Notes: generated by a model from the sequence alone, not told the origin. A stretch of DNA of 64,000 nucleotides from Providencia alcalifaciens (GCF_915403165.1 NZ_OU659204.1:3844001-3908000); one strand, 5' to 3'; shown: positions 27,281 through 37,077, numbered from the stretch's first letter. Numbers and translations: made by a program.

Positions 27281-29362
27281 ATGAACAAGACAGAAAAAAA
27301 ACATTCGCCGAACGCCGATGAAATCGACTTACTCGCTATATTAAAAACACTGAAATCGAACACGCTAACGATAGCGGCGTTTACTATTGTCGCCATTTTA
27401 AGTGCCGGAGTGTATTGCTGGTTCGCTTCTCCTATTTACCAAGCGAATGCTACATTGCAGTACGATAAGGTAAACCAAGCATCACTATTAGAAAAAATGA
27501 ATGATGGAATGCTTTTTGGCGGCAATAACGGGCAAATCGATTCAGAAATTGAAGTGATTAAATCCAGAATGGTGTTAGGCAAAACCGTGTCAGATTTGAA
27601 TTTAGATATTCAAATTTTGCCTTCAAAGATATTCTCCAGATTTCTAAGTAATGCGCCCGTTGTTCATATTACAGAGTACCACTTACCCCCTGATTTAATC
27701 GGCCAATCCGCCACCTTAACCTTTTTAGATGGTCGCCAATATACGTTGGCTCTTGCCGACCAAATTTATCATGGGCAAATTGGCACCACGTTAAAGCAAG
27801 GGGAAATTCACTTATTGATTGATTCATATATCGCTCAAGGAGGGGAAAAAATTACCTTAATAAAGAATGATCGTTATTCTGCTATCGAGAATTTGCGGCA
27901 CCGTCTCAGTATGAATGAAGCCAGTAAAGGCTCTGGCATCATTAACCTAACAATTAAAGGAACAAATCAACGAGACAATATCGAGATTTTGGATAATGTC
28001 ATTCAGAATTATATTAACCAGAATAGAGAACATAGAAAACGAGCTACAAACAACACGTTGATTTTTTTAGATAACTACATACCAAAAGTAAAAAATAAGC
28101 TCGACCATTATGAAAATCAGTTAAATACGTTTCGTAAACAAAATGAGTCTATTGACCTAACGTTAGAGGCTAAATCCGCGCTTGAGAGTGCATTGCATGT
28201 AGAAGAAAAACTAAATGAGCTTACTTTTAAAGAAGTGGAGCTTCAACAACGATATACCCGTAGCCACCCGGCTTATCAATCCTTACTCGATAAACGCCAA
28301 AAGTTGCTACTCGAGAAAGAAAAATCCAGCAAAAACATTCAACAACTGCCAAACACTCAGCAGCAAATTATTCGTTTAACTCGCGATGTTGAATCCGAGC
28401 AAGCTATTTATAATCAGTTGGTGGCCAAGCAGCGCGAACTCAGCGTATTAAATTCAGGGATCACTGCCGATGTGCGAATTATTGACTCTGCGGAATCTTA
28501 CCCCGTGGCCATCGCTCCCAAGAAAAGCTTAATCATGGCGCTAGCCTCCTTATTGGGTCTCGTGATGGGCAGCGCCTTTGTGATCGGAAAAGAGCTTCTC
28601 AATAATAAAATTAAGAACACGGAAGATCTCGAAGCGCTAGGCCTCCGTGTTTATGCCACCATTCCATTCTCGTTGGATGAAAAAAAATCACGGTATCGCG
28701 AGAGCAAAAAGCCCCTCGCGATTGAAAATCCAGCGGATATGGCAATAGAATCCATTCGTTCATTAAGAACAAGTGTCTATTTCTCCGTTATGAATCAAGA
28801 CAATAATATTGTGATGGTGACAAGCTCATCACCAAATGTAGGAAAAAGTTTTATTACTGCGAATATGGCTATCGCCCTCGCCAACGCGGGTAAAAAAATT
28901 CTGCTTATCGATACTGATTTACGCAAAGGGCATATCCATAAAACATTTGGGTTAGAAAATAAATCTGGGCTTTCAGAATTCTTATCTCAACACAGGGAAA
29001 ACCCGGTATCAATACACCAACAAGTTATTGAGAATTTAGACATTATTAGCCGAGGGAAAAGCACTACCCACTCTTCAGAACTGCTTATGAGCGAGCAATT
29101 TAAGCATTTATTAGACTCTGTTAAACATCAATATGACATGGTCCTGCTTGATACTGCGCCCATTTTTGCGATTACCGATCCGGCTATCATCGGGAAATAT
29201 GCCGGTACATCACTTTTAGTTGCCTATTATGGCGTGAATACCGTTAAAGAAATTGAGCGCGCACTTAAGCATTTCAAACAAAATAATATTGAAATTACTG
29301 GCTCCATTCTTAATGGCATTGATGAAAAGTCTGACGACTATAGCTATGTTTATCAGTACTAA
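27281..29362 (+). CDS. wzc: Polysaccharide co-polymerase / tyrosine autokinase Wzc
   Basis: Inner-membrane bacterial tyrosine kinase that controls capsule assembly and contacts Wza. 693 residues (720 in E. coli). TM1 is near residues 31-53, then a periplasmic Wzz-like domain with coiled coil and a GNVR-type segment, TM2 near 414-440. The kinase domain has Walker A SPNVGKSF (about 520-527), Walker A' LLIDTDLRKG and Walker B MVLLDTAP. The C-terminal tyrosine tail is short: four Tyr in DDYSYVYQY. A duplicated piece of the tail coding sequence lies just past the stop. Confidence 0.95.
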   Translation: MNKTEKKHSPNADEIDLLAILKTLKSNTLTIAAFTIVAILSAGVYCWFASPIYQANATLQYDKVNQASLLEKMNDGMLFGGNNGQIDSEIEVIKSRMVLGKTVSDLNLDIQILPSKIFSRFLSNAPVVHITEYHLPPDLIGQSATLTFLDGRQYTLALADQIYHGQIGTTLKQGEIHLLIDSYIAQGGEKITLIKNDRYSAIENLRHRLSMNEASKGSGIINLTIKGTNQRDNIEILDNVIQNYINQNREHRKRATNNTLIFLDNYIPKVKNKLDHYENQLNTFRKQNESIDLTLEAKSALESALHVEEKLNELTFKEVELQQRYTRSHPAYQSLLDKRQKLLLEKEKSSKNIQQLPNTQQQIIRLTRDVESEQAIYNQLVAKQRELSVLNSGITADVRIIDSAESYPVAIAPKKSLIMALASLLGLVMGSAFVIGKELLNNKIKNTEDLEALGLRVYATIPFSLDEKKSRYRESKKPLAIENPADMAIESIRSLRTSVYFSVMNQDNNIVMVTSSSPNVGKSFITANMAIALANAGKKILLIDTDLRKGHIHKTFGLENKSGLSEFLSQHRENPVSIHQQVIENLDIISRGKSTTHSSELLMSEQFKHLLDSVKHQYDMVLLDTAPIFAITDPAIIGKYAGTSLLVAYYGVNTVKEIERALKHFKQNNIEITGSILNGIDEKSDDYSYVYQY

Positions 29363-29406
29363 TTATCTCTATCAGTACTAGCTATGTCTGCCAATACTCA
29401 TAAAAT

Positions 29407-29428
29407 GGCGAGCCACCCGCTCGCCTTT
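29407..29428 (+). terminator. Hairpin terminator after wzc
   Basis: Seven-base GC-rich stem GGCGAGC / GCTCGCC, five-base loop, then TTTC. The T tract is short, so efficiency is uncertain. Confidence 0.65.
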
Positions 29429-29521
29429 CACTCCCATTTCTACACAACTAATGCATCTTTCTAAATTTGCGCGTAAACTCTGCATCATCTTTTTTCATCC
29501 CGACCAATAGCCGTTAACGTT

Positions 29522-30025
29522 ATGCCACATATTGTTTTATTCGAACCTGAAATCCCACCAAATACTGGGAACATCATCCGCTTATGCGCTAATACTGGCT
29601 TTAGTCTGCACCTGATCCATCCTCTCGGTTTTACTTGGGATGACAAACGCTTACGTCGCGCAGGGCTAGATTACAGCGAGTTTGCGGATATCAAACATCA
29701 TCATGACTATTACGCATTCTTAGAAAGTGAAGGGTTAAATCCTGATAATAATCAGTCGCCAACAGGTGCTCGTGTATTTGCGTTGACTACCAAAGGTAAA
29801 CCGAGCCACAGTAATGTGAGTTATCGGGAAGATGATTATTTGATGTTTGGACCAGAAACCCGCGGCCTACCGCCGTATGTTCTCGACAATATGCCTATCG
29901 AGCAGAAAATTCGTATCCCGATGCTAGCGGAAAGCCGCAGTATGAATCTTTCTAACTCAGTTGCCGTTGTGGTATTCGAAACTTGGCGTCAGCTTGGATA
30001 TCCGGGTGCGCTGCTGAAAGACTAA
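29522..30025 (+). CDS. trmL: tRNA (cytidine(34)/5-carboxymethylaminomethyluridine(34)-2'-O)-methyltransferase
   Basis: SPOUT-class methyltransferase (YibK) that methylates the wobble base of two tRNA-Leu isoacceptors with S-adenosylmethionine. 167 residues. The trefoil-knot motifs are [31 protein letters not shown], and the C-terminal [22 protein letters not shown]. It marks the right border of the O-antigen/export region. It ends next to a hairpin and converges with cysE. Confidence 0.96.
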   Translation: MPHIVLFEPEIPPNTGNIIRLCANTGFSLHLIHPLGFTWDDKRLRRAGLDYSEFADIKHHHDYYAFLESEGLNPDNNQSPTGARVFALTTKGKPSHSNVSYREDDYLMFGPETRGLPPYVLDNMPIEQKIRIPMLAESRSMNLSNSVAVVVFETWRQLGYPGALLKD

Positions 30026-30031
30026 AACAAC

Positions 30032-30058
30032 AAAGGAGCTGTTTAAGCTCCTTTAGTT
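30032..30058 (+). terminator. Hairpin terminator after trmL
   Basis: Eight-base stem AAAGGAGC / GCTCCTTT with a seven-base loop, followed by AGTTT. It may also slow transcription arriving from cysE on the other strand. Confidence 0.65.
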
Positions 30059-30263
30059 TCGAATCTTAATATTAGGCCTAATTATCTATTTCAATATTAC
30101 GGACATCAGTTAATCCGTCTGAATGGCTATTATACGGATCGAGATTTTTAAGCAAATCCGCCTCCAAAAGGACAGATAGCCGTTTCTTACTTAGCTGAGA
30201 ATCGCAGCACTGAAGTGGCTCAACAAATCGATCTGAACTCAAATCCTGAACTTTTTTCAACAA

Positions 30264-31085
30264 CTAAATCCCATCCCCGCCTTCAAAACCATCAACGTTA
30301 CCATTAAAGTTTTGATCCATCTCCAACGATGGCTTATCGCTTGTTGGCTTACCGACAATACGTGCAGGAACTCCCGCCACTGTGGTGTGAGGAGGAACTG
30401 GGTGCAGCACTACAGAGCCAGCGCCAATTTTTGCGCCGCGACCAATTTCAATATTGCCTAGAATTTTAGCGCCAGCGCCAATCATCACCCCTTCACGCAC
30501 TTTAGGATGACGGTCGCCACAGGTTTTACCGGTACCGCCTAGCGTAACAGACTGAAGAATAGACACATCATTTTCAACAATCGCCGTCTCACCAATCACG
30601 ATCCCCGTCGCGTGGTCGAGCATGATCCCGCAGCCAATACGGGCAGCAGGATGGATATCGACCCCAAAAGAGACTGATATTTGGTTTTGCAGATAAACGG
30701 CCAATGCTTTACGCCCTTCACCCCATAACCAATGCCCAATGCGATAGGCTTGTAGGGCGTGAAAACCTTTTAAATACAGCAGTGGTGTGGAATATTTATC
30801 AACCGCAGGGTCACGTAAACGGACAGCAGAAAGATCCATCGCCGCAGAAAAAATCATCTGCTCGTCATTACGATATGCTTCTTCCACAATTTCACGGACT
30901 TCCATTGCGGGCATAATCGGTGAACTCAACTTATTCGCCAACATATAGCTAAGTGCACTACCGAGGTTGTCATGCTTCAGTAATGTCGCGTTAAAAAAAC
31001 TGGCAAGTAAAGGCTCACAGTCAGCAAGCGCCTTGGCTTCTTCCTTAATGTAACCCCAAATTCTATCCAGTTCTTCACGCGACAT
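30264..31085 (-). CDS. cysE: Serine O-acetyltransferase
   Basis: Makes O-acetyl-L-serine from serine and acetyl-CoA, first step of cysteine synthesis. 273 residues, the same as E. coli, ending in the typical GDGI. N-terminal helical domain (YMLANKLSSPIMPA, VDKYSTPLLYLKGFHALQAYRI), then the left-handed beta-helix with GIMLDHATGIVIGETA, DRHPKVREGVMIGAGAKILGN and a C-terminal GVPARIVG. Operon partner of gpsA, 17 bp upstream. After the amber stop the same frame stays open for about 61 codons. Confidence 0.97.
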   Translation of the reverse strand: MSREELDRIWGYIKEEAKALADCEPLLASFFNATLLKHDNLGSALSYMLANKLSSPIMPAMEVREIVEEAYRNDEQMIFSAAMDLSAVRLRDPAVDKYSTPLLYLKGFHALQAYRIGHWLWGEGRKALAVYLQNQISVSFGVDIHPAARIGCGIMLDHATGIVIGETAIVENDVSILQSVTLGGTGKTCGDRHPKVREGVMIGAGAKILGNIEIGRGAKIGAGSVVLHPVPPHTTVAGVPARIVGKPTSDKPSLEMDQNFNGNVDGFEGGDGI

Positions 31086-31102
31086 AATGACTCTCTTCTA
31101 TA

Positions 31103-32134
31103 TTATTGGCTTGGCAACTTAGGCATATCTGCAATTTCATCTTTAGTAGCACGTCCGAGCAATGCTTGGGAGGCTTCTAACACATTCTTATTGCAGTAGA
31201 GAATTTGATAAATCTGTTCTGTGATTGGCATTTCAACACCGGCACGCTCCGCAAGGGCTTTCACCTCTTTGGTATTACGATAGCCTTCAACCACTTGCCC
31301 AATCTCTTTTTCCGCCTCTTCCACACTGACACCATTTCCCAGCATCATACCGAAACGGCGGTTACGGGATTGGTTGTCGGTGCAGGTTAACACTAGGTCA
31401 CCAAGTCCTGCCATACCCATAAATGTGGATGGGTCAGCGCCCAGTGATACACCTAAGCGGCTCATTTCAGCTAAGCCTCGTGTGATCAATGCCGTACGTG
31501 CGTTTGCACCAAAACCCATACCATCGGAGATCCCAGCACCAATCGCAATGACGTTTTTCACTGCGCCACCGAGTTGCACACCAATCATGTCAGGGTTTTT
31601 ATAGACACGGAAACTTTTGCCGCAATGGAATAATTTTTGTAAATCATCACCAAATTGGCTATCGGATGCCGCGACTGAAATAGCCGTAGGGAGACCAGCA
31701 GCAAGCTCTTTTGCGAAGGTAGGGCCAGAAAGCACCGCCAGAGGAATTTCGTTTCCTAATACCTCACGCGCTACATCTTGCAACAAACGTCCGGTATCTC
31801 TCTCTAACCCTTTGGTTGCCCAAATAATGCGGGAGCCCGCTTTTAGATACGGTTTGATTTGCTTGAGCACATCACCAAATACATGGCTAGGTACCACAAT
31901 CAAGATGTTCAGGCTCGCTTCAACGGCATTTTTTAAGTCCGTTTCGAGAGATAAACTATCAGGGAAAGAAACACCAGGTAAAAATGCCTGATTTCTACGT
32001 TCTTGGTTTAATTTACGAATGTGTGCTGGGTCATGTCCCCACAGCACCACCTGATGGCCATTACGTGCAAGAGTAATGGCTAAAGCGGTGCCGTACGAGC
32101 CGGCACCGATCACTGTCATTGAAGCAGTATTCAT
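31103..32134 (-). CDS. gpsA: Glycerol-3-phosphate dehydrogenase [NAD(P)+]
   Basis: Reduces dihydroxyacetone phosphate to sn-glycerol-3-phosphate for phospholipid synthesis. 343 residues (339 in E. coli). N-terminal dinucleotide site [41 protein letters not shown], the catalytic Lys in [14 protein letters not shown] and [10 protein letters not shown] are present. Member of the secB-gpsA-cysE string conserved with E. coli, 9 bp after secB. Confidence 0.97.
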   Translation of the reverse strand: MNTASMTVIGAGSYGTALAITLARNGHQVVLWGHDPAHIRKLNQERRNQAFLPGVSFPDSLSLETDLKNAVEASLNILIVVPSHVFGDVLKQIKPYLKAGSRIIWATKGLERDTGRLLQDVAREVLGNEIPLAVLSGPTFAKELAAGLPTAISVAASDSQFGDDLQKLFHCGKSFRVYKNPDMIGVQLGGAVKNVIAIGAGISDGMGFGANARTALITRGLAEMSRLGVSLGADPSTFMGMAGLGDLVLTCTDNQSRNRRFGMMLGNGVSVEEAEKEIGQVVEGYRNTKEVKALAERAGVEMPITEQIYQILYCNKNVLEASQALLGRATKDEIADMPKLPSQ

Positions 32135-32143
32135 TAAGCGACC

Positions 32144-32611
32144 TTATTGAACTTCAGGGGTCTGCGCTTGTTCGCCTTGTTGCTGTTCTAAATAGCTCAT
32201 GAACAGTGCATCAAAGTTAACTGGCGCTAAGTTCAATTGTGGGAAAGTACCACGGCCTACCATGTTCGTGATAGTTTCACGCGCATATGGGAACAGGATA
32301 TTCGGGCAGTATGCACCTAAGCAATGTGCCATTTGAGTGCCTTCGATGCCATCAATAGAGAACACACCCGCTTGTTGAACTTCACACAGAAATGCAGTTT
32401 CTTCACCCAGAGTTGCGGTAGTTGTCACACGCAGAACAACTTCATACACACCTTCAGCTAATTGAGTTGAAGAAGTATCTAAATCTAATTTGATCTCTGG
32501 CTGCCACTCTTTTTGAAAGATTTGAGGTGCATTAGGTGCTTCAAATGAAACGTCTTTTGCGTAGATACGTTGAATTTGAAATACCATTTCTGAGTTGTTT
32601 TGTTCTGACAT
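32144..32611 (-). CDS. secB: Protein-export chaperone SecB
   Basis: Cytoplasmic tetrameric chaperone that keeps preproteins unfolded and hands them to SecA. 155 residues, as in E. coli. Typical blocks are [57 protein letters not shown] and [18 protein letters not shown]. It sits between yibN and gpsA on the minus strand with short gaps. Confidence 0.97.
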   Translation of the reverse strand: MSEQNNSEMVFQIQRIYAKDVSFEAPNAPQIFQKEWQPEIKLDLDTSSTQLAEGVYEVVLRVTTTATLGEETAFLCEVQQAGVFSIDGIEGTQMAHCLGAYCPNILFPYARETITNMVGRGTFPQLNLAPVNFDALFMSYLEQQQGEQAQTPEVQ

Positions 32612-32685
32612 AATAATTACCTTACTTCCATATTAGAGTTTCGAGATATATTCAGTTGCCGGCACATCTTTTCAGTGCCGGATAA

Positions 32686-33123
32686 TTACTTCTTACCACG
32701 AGCCAGTGGTAGGTTTTCACCCGCCCAACCAGCGATCCCTTCTTTCAGGACAAAGACTTTTTCAAAGCCATGATGAGCAAGCTGTTCAGCAGGTTTAGTT
32801 GCTTCCATTCCACTTGCAGAAACTATGATGACAGATTTCTGTTTATGTTTTTCCAGCTCACCCAAATTATTATCTTTAATTTCAGATGGTGTTAAGTTAA
32901 TAGAATCAATAATATGCCCTTTGCGGAACTCCTCGCGAGTACGTAAGTCCACAATAACTGCTTCTTCTTTATTGATCATTGTAATCGCTTGAGTGCGCGC
33001 AATGACTTTAGTTTTAGAGAATAGGCTTCTGAAGGTCATCACGACCACGGCAACAAATAACACTATCCAAGTCAGACTAACAAACGTGTTACGACTGACA
33101 AATTGCATGATTTCTTGGATCAT
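32686..33123 (-). CDS. yibN: Membrane-anchored rhodanese-domain protein YibN
   Basis: 145 residues from ATG 33123; an upstream in-frame TTG at 33132 is less likely. One N-terminal membrane segment (about residues 15-34) is followed by a rhodanese fold: [22 protein letters not shown], then [22 protein letters not shown]. Closely related to E. coli YibN. The segment that should carry the active-site cysteine reads [13 protein letters not shown], and the whole protein has no cysteine, so sulfurtransferase activity is not expected. Upstream of secB, as in E. coli. Confidence 0.92.
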   Translation of the reverse strand: MIQEIMQFVSRNTFVSLTWIVLFVAVVVMTFRSLFSKTKVIARTQAITMINKEEAVIVDLRTREEFRKGHIIDSINLTPSEIKDNNLGELEKHKQKSVIIVSASGMEATKPAEQLAHHGFEKVFVLKEGIAGWAGENLPLARGKK

Positions 33124-33538
33124 GGGGGGCAATTACTCCCGTTAGTTAAAAACGAATATCAAAGGGTTCAGAGTATACCTTTGTGCTGAGCTAATTACAG
33201 CCAGTTAGCGCAAACTAGAATGTCTTTTTTGCGAAAACACTCGCAGAGTTAACACCTTTTTTCTGAAAAAAAGAATTTTTTCTCAAAGCTGTACGCAGAC
33301 ATTTTAACATAAACATGCTCAGACTCGACTTTGACGCTAAATTAATTCCCATCTAAATAGAGTATAAACAGTAAAATTCAGTGATAATACGCCTATAATT
33401 TGGCTTAGTATCAAATGGTATAATAGCAATATTCTTAATTTTTAAGCGTTTTTATGACTATTTTTAAGAGAACACTGGAAAGCACGACTTGCAGATGAAA
33501 TAATCAGTTATTGCATTTAATTGAGGTGATCTATCACA
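33124..33538. other. Divergent intergenic region yibN-envC
   Basis: About 415 bp with no gene. A TATAAT at 33419-33424 could be a -10 box for envC, though I see no good -35 at the right spacing. In E. coli gpmM lies here before envC; no relic of it is visible by eye. Confidence 0.55.
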
Positions 33539-34831
33539 ATGGCCCATACATCCCATCGAATAAAGACATTTTTTGTTCGTCAGGCAATGATCCCTGCCCT
33601 GCTTGGTTTAGGGTTATTCACTTTGGAGCCTTCTCACGTCGCGCTCGCGAATCAGATCACCGAAAACAAAGGTCAATTAAATGACCTACTAAAAAGCATT
33701 GCTGAAAAAGAAAAAAGCGTTAAAGAACAGCAAACTAAAAAAAGTAATCTCCTTTTGCAACTCAAAGAGCAAGAACAAAGTATTTCTGCAGCAAGCCGTG
33801 ATTTGCACCTAACACAAAACCAATTAAAACAACTAGATAAAGAAATATCCTCCTTATCCAGCAATATCAGTCGGCTGCAAAAGAAAAAAAATGAACAAGA
33901 AAAACTGCTTGCTGAGCAGTTAGATGCCGCATTCCGACTTGGTAAACACCAAGGTTTATCGCTACTCTTAAAGGGTGAAGAAGGCCAACGAGAAGAACGA
34001 ATTCTTGCGTATTATGGCTACCTCAACCAAGCTCGTGAAAAAAACATTCTTGATCTAGAAGAAACTACCAAAGAGTTGCACGAACAAAAACAATTAGAGC
34101 AAAAAAAGCAAGCTGAGCAGAAAACAACGCTCACACGCCAGCAGCAAGAAAAACAAAAGCTCGATAATGCGCAAGCTTCACGGCAAAAAACCTTAACCGT
34201 ATTAGAAAGCTCATTAAAAGAAGATCAAAAAAACCTCGCCGTCTTAAAGCAGAACGAAGCCAGGCTACGCGACAAGATTGCTAAAGCAGAACGTGAAGCT
34301 AAAGCACGCGCCGAACGTGAAGCTCGTGAAGCCGCGCGTATTCGTGCTCAAGTTGCTGAAAAAGAGCGAAAAGCCAAACAGAAAGGTGCCACGTATAAGC
34401 CATCTGAAAGTGAGCAATCACTTATGTCTCGAACGGGTGGTTTAGGTCGCCCTGCTGGTCAAGCTATCTGGCCGGTACGCGGTTCCACCTTACATAATTA
34501 TGGGGATGTGATCTCCAGCGAATTACGTTGGAAAGGTATGGTGATCGCAGCAAATGAAGGCACCCAAGTTAAGGCTATTGCGGATGGTCGCGTATTACTC
34601 GCTGACTGGCTTCAAGGTTACGGTTTGGTTGTTGTCGTTGAGCATGGTAAAGGGGATATGAGCCTGTATGGCTATAACCAAAGTGCGCTGGTGAATGTGG
34701 GGCAAGAAGTCCGCGCAGGCCAGCCAATTGCTTTAGTGGGAAGTAGTGGTGGTCAAGAACGCCCTGCACTTTACTTTGAAATTCGCCGACAAGGTAAGAC
34801 TGTTAACCCTCGCCCGTGGCTAGGCAAGTAG
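33539..34831 (+). CDS. envC: Murein hydrolase activator EnvC
   Basis: Periplasmic divisome factor, recruited by FtsEX, that activates AmiA and AmiB at the septum. 430 residues (419 in E. coli). Signal peptide of about 38 residues ends LAN. Long coiled coil follows (roughly 40-285, Lys/Glu/Gln-rich), then a C-terminal LytM (M23) domain from about 325. The LytM domain is degenerate: VVEHGKGDMSLYGYNQ lacks the usual H-x-H zinc ligands, as in E. coli EnvC, where the domain is regulatory. Strong GAGGTGAT ribosome site. gpmM is not upstream. Confidence 0.95.
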   Translation: MAHTSHRIKTFFVRQAMIPALLGLGLFTLEPSHVALANQITENKGQLNDLLKSIAEKEKSVKEQQTKKSNLLLQLKEQEQSISAASRDLHLTQNQLKQLDKEISSLSSNISRLQKKKNEQEKLLAEQLDAAFRLGKHQGLSLLLKGEEGQREERILAYYGYLNQAREKNILDLEETTKELHEQKQLEQKKQAEQKTTLTRQQQEKQKLDNAQASRQKTLTVLESSLKEDQKNLAVLKQNEARLRDKIAKAEREAKARAEREAREAARIRAQVAEKERKAKQKGATYKPSESEQSLMSRTGGLGRPAGQAIWPVRGSTLHNYGDVISSELRWKGMVIAANEGTQVKAIADGRVLLADWLQGYGLVVVVEHGKGDMSLYGYNQSALVNVGQEVRAGQPIALVGSSGGQERPALYFEIRRQGKTVNPRPWLGK

Positions 34832-34891
34832 CACAATAATCTTTCGCACTGCCTATAAAATGCTAGGCTATAAAAAGTTAGGAAAATAATT

Positions 34892-35974
34892 ATGTTAAGA
34901 CACTCGCCAATGAAATTACTGATTAGCCTGCTCCTTATCATGGTCAGCTCTCAGGCGAGTGCCGCCAAACTCGCTATTGTCATTGATGATTTTGGTTACC
35001 GAGCCAAAGAAGATAATCAAATCCTAGCGTTACCGGCCGCCATCAGTATTGCTATTTTACCTAACTCACCTCATGGTGCTGAAGTCGCGGCAACCGCCTA
35101 TCAGCAAGGGCGGGATATTTTAATCCATATGCCCATGAAGCCATTGAGTAAGCAACCTCTTGAAAAAGATACTTTGGCACCCTCAATGAGTGCTGAAGAA
35201 GTTGACCGCATCATTAAAAATGCCATTAGCCGAGTTCCTCACGCTAAAGGAATGAATAACCATATGGGCAGCGAGATGACCTCCAGCCTTTCTGGAATGC
35301 GCAATGTGATGCGCTCACTGTCGCAATCGAACCTCTTTTTCTTAGATAGCGTCACGATTGGCAATACACAGGCATTGAATGCAGCCAAAGAATTTGGCGT
35401 TCCCTCAACGAAGCGCAATATTTTTATTGATAATCACCAATCTGAAGAAGAAACCCGTACACAGCTGAATAAAGCCATTGCTTACGCGCGTAAACATGGC
35501 AGCGCGGTGGCTATTGGTCACCCACATCCATCAACCGTGCGCGCCTTACAAAAATTTATGCCATTGGTTCCCGCTGATATTGAGCTTGTACCTGTCAGTA
35601 CACTGGTCGGCTATCACCCAGCAACTGGCGAACCACGCAAAACTCTCAGAATGCAGCCTGAAGGCGTTAATCCAACACTGCCAGTAACAAAGCCCGAAAC
35701 CAAAATGCCAAGCAAATCAGAGGTAAAACCTCATGAAGCAGCTAAAACAACGGCAGATTCTGATGATGCTACGCCAACTCTTGCAGAACCAGAAATGACT
35801 AACGATGCTGCGGAGCAACCTGAGAAAGTAGTTAGTCCCGCAGAATTAGGTATATGCGATATCGAACTGCCATCAACCCGTCTGCAAGGCATTGAGCTAC
35901 TCATGTTTGTGGTCGAGGCCATTTATCAAGATAAAACCCTGCAGCCCCTGATTGCAGAAAAGAAAATACCGTAA
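34892..35974 (+). CDS. yibQ: Divergent polysaccharide deacetylase family protein YibQ
   Basis: Periplasmic NodB-like fold protein of unknown role, 360 residues (319 in E. coli). Signal peptide of about 24 residues (ending ASA) precedes LAIVIDDFGYR (first metal Asp pair), ILIHMPMKP, GMNNHMGS and VAIGHPHPSTV, the motif set of this family. After residue about 255 there is a Pro/Glu/Thr-rich low-complexity linker and a short conserved-looking tail, which makes it longer than usual. It follows envC by 60 bp, as in E. coli, and converges with tdh. Confidence 0.93.
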   Translation: MLRHSPMKLLISLLLIMVSSQASAAKLAIVIDDFGYRAKEDNQILALPAAISIAILPNSPHGAEVAATAYQQGRDILIHMPMKPLSKQPLEKDTLAPSMSAEEVDRIIKNAISRVPHAKGMNNHMGSEMTSSLSGMRNVMRSLSQSNLFFLDSVTIGNTQALNAAKEFGVPSTKRNIFIDNHQSEEETRTQLNKAIAYARKHGSAVAIGHPHPSTVRALQKFMPLVPADIELVPVSTLVGYHPATGEPRKTLRMQPEGVNPTLPVTKPETKMPSKSEVKPHEAAKTTADSDDATPTLAEPEMTNDAAEQPEKVVSPAELGICDIELPSTRLQGIELLMFVVEAIYQDKTLQPLIAEKKIP

Positions 35975-35984
35975 CGGGTAAGGC

Positions 35985-36028
35985 TAAAAATAAAAAAGGG
36001 TTTAAAGGCATTCGCCAATAAACCCTTT
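35985..36028 (-). terminator. Rho-independent terminator of kbl-tdh
   Basis: Ten-base stem AAAGGGTTTA / TAAACCCTTT (35995-36004, 36019-36028) with an inner GGC / GCC pairing, followed on the minus strand by TTTTTTATTTTT. It also lies just past yibQ, but the T tract fits only the minus strand. Confidence 0.88.
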
Positions 36029-36051
36029 AAAACTAATAAATTAATTCTGAA

Positions 36052-37077
36052 TTAATCCCAGTTTAAAATCACTTTTCCTGACTGCCCTGAGCACATCACA
36101 TCAAAGCCTTTTTGGAAATCATCAATAGAAAACTCATGAGTAATGATTGGTGATAAATCGAGACCTGATTGCACGAGTGTCGCCATCTTGTACCAAGTTT
36201 CAAACATTTCACGCCCATAAATCCCTTTGATAAACAGACCTTTAAATATAACTTGGCTCCAGTCTGTTGCCATCGATGATGGAGGAATACCTAATAGCGC
36301 AATTCTGCCACCATGATTCATGGTGTCTAACATGGTTTGGAAAGCGGCGGGGGCTCCTGAAACTTCCAGTGCCACATCAAAACCTTCTTTCATGCCCAGT
36401 TCATTCATCACGTCTTTAAGATTTTCACGGCTCACATTCACCGCGCGGGTTACGCCCATTTTTTTCGCTAATTCAAGGCGATAATCATTCACATCCGTGA
36501 TCACTACATGGCGAGCACCGACATGTCGGCAAACTGCTGCCGCCATAATACCGATAGGGCCTGCGCCAGAAACCAGTACATCTTCACCGACTAAATCAAA
36601 TGATAATGCTGTATGCACCGCATTACCAAATGGGTCGAAAATTGCCGCAATTTCATCAGGAATATTGTCTGGAATTTTAAAGGCGTTAAACGCTGGGATC
36701 ACCAAATACTCAGCAAAACATCCTGGGCGATTTACGCCGACACCAATGGTATTACGGCATAAGTGGGTACGCCCACCTCGGCAATTACGGCAATGACCGC
36801 AGGTAATATGCCCTTCGCCAGAAACACGGTCACCAATTTTAAACCCTTTAACTTCCTGCCCAATCTCAACAATTTCCCCTATATATTCATGACCCACCAC
36901 CATCGGAACGGGAATGGTTTTTTGCGACCATTCATCCCAGTTGTAGATATGAACATCCGTTCCGCAAATGGCGGTTTTACGGATTTTAATCATCACATCA
37001 TTGTGTCCCAGTTCCGGTTTCGGAACGTCTGTCATCCATATACCTGGTTCTGCTTTTAATTTGGACAGTGCTTTCAT
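36052..37077 (-). CDS. tdh: L-threonine 3-dehydrogenase
   Basis: Zinc-dependent medium-chain dehydrogenase that oxidises L-threonine to 2-amino-3-ketobutyrate with NAD+. 341 residues, as in E. coli. Catalytic zinc region [14 protein letters not shown] and [12 protein letters not shown], structural zinc cysteines [18 protein letters not shown] site [14 protein letters not shown]. Forms the kbl-tdh operon with the gene 55 bp upstream. Confidence 0.98.
   Translation of the reverse strand: MKALSKLKAEPGIWMTDVPKPELGHNDVMIKIRKTAICGTDVHIYNWDEWSQKTIPVPMVVGHEYIGEIVEIGQEVKGFKIGDRVSGEGHITCGHCRNCRGGRTHLCRNTIGVGVNRPGCFAEYLVIPAFNAFKIPDNIPDEIAAIFDPFGNAVHTALSFDLVGEDVLVSGAGPIGIMAAAVCRHVGARHVVITDVNDYRLELAKKMGVTRAVNVSRENLKDVMNELGMKEGFDVALEVSGAPAAFQTMLDTMNHGGRIALLGIPPSSMATDWSQVIFKGLFIKGIYGREMFETWYKMATLVQSGLDLSPIITHEFSIDDFQKGFDVMCSGQSGKVILNWD

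Noticed and set aside
30078..30263. Separate 61-codon gene after cysE
   Set aside because: Start would be TTG directly after the cysE stop, no ribosome site, no recognisable motif. Kept only as a weak readthrough observation.
33280..33300. A-rich/T-rich hairpin between yibN and envC as a terminator
   Set aside because: Only A-T pairs, no GC stem, not positioned after a gene end on either strand.
34380..34831. EnvC LytM domain as an inactivated peptidase specific to this strain
   Set aside because: Loss of zinc ligands is normal for EnvC, whose domain is an amidase activator.
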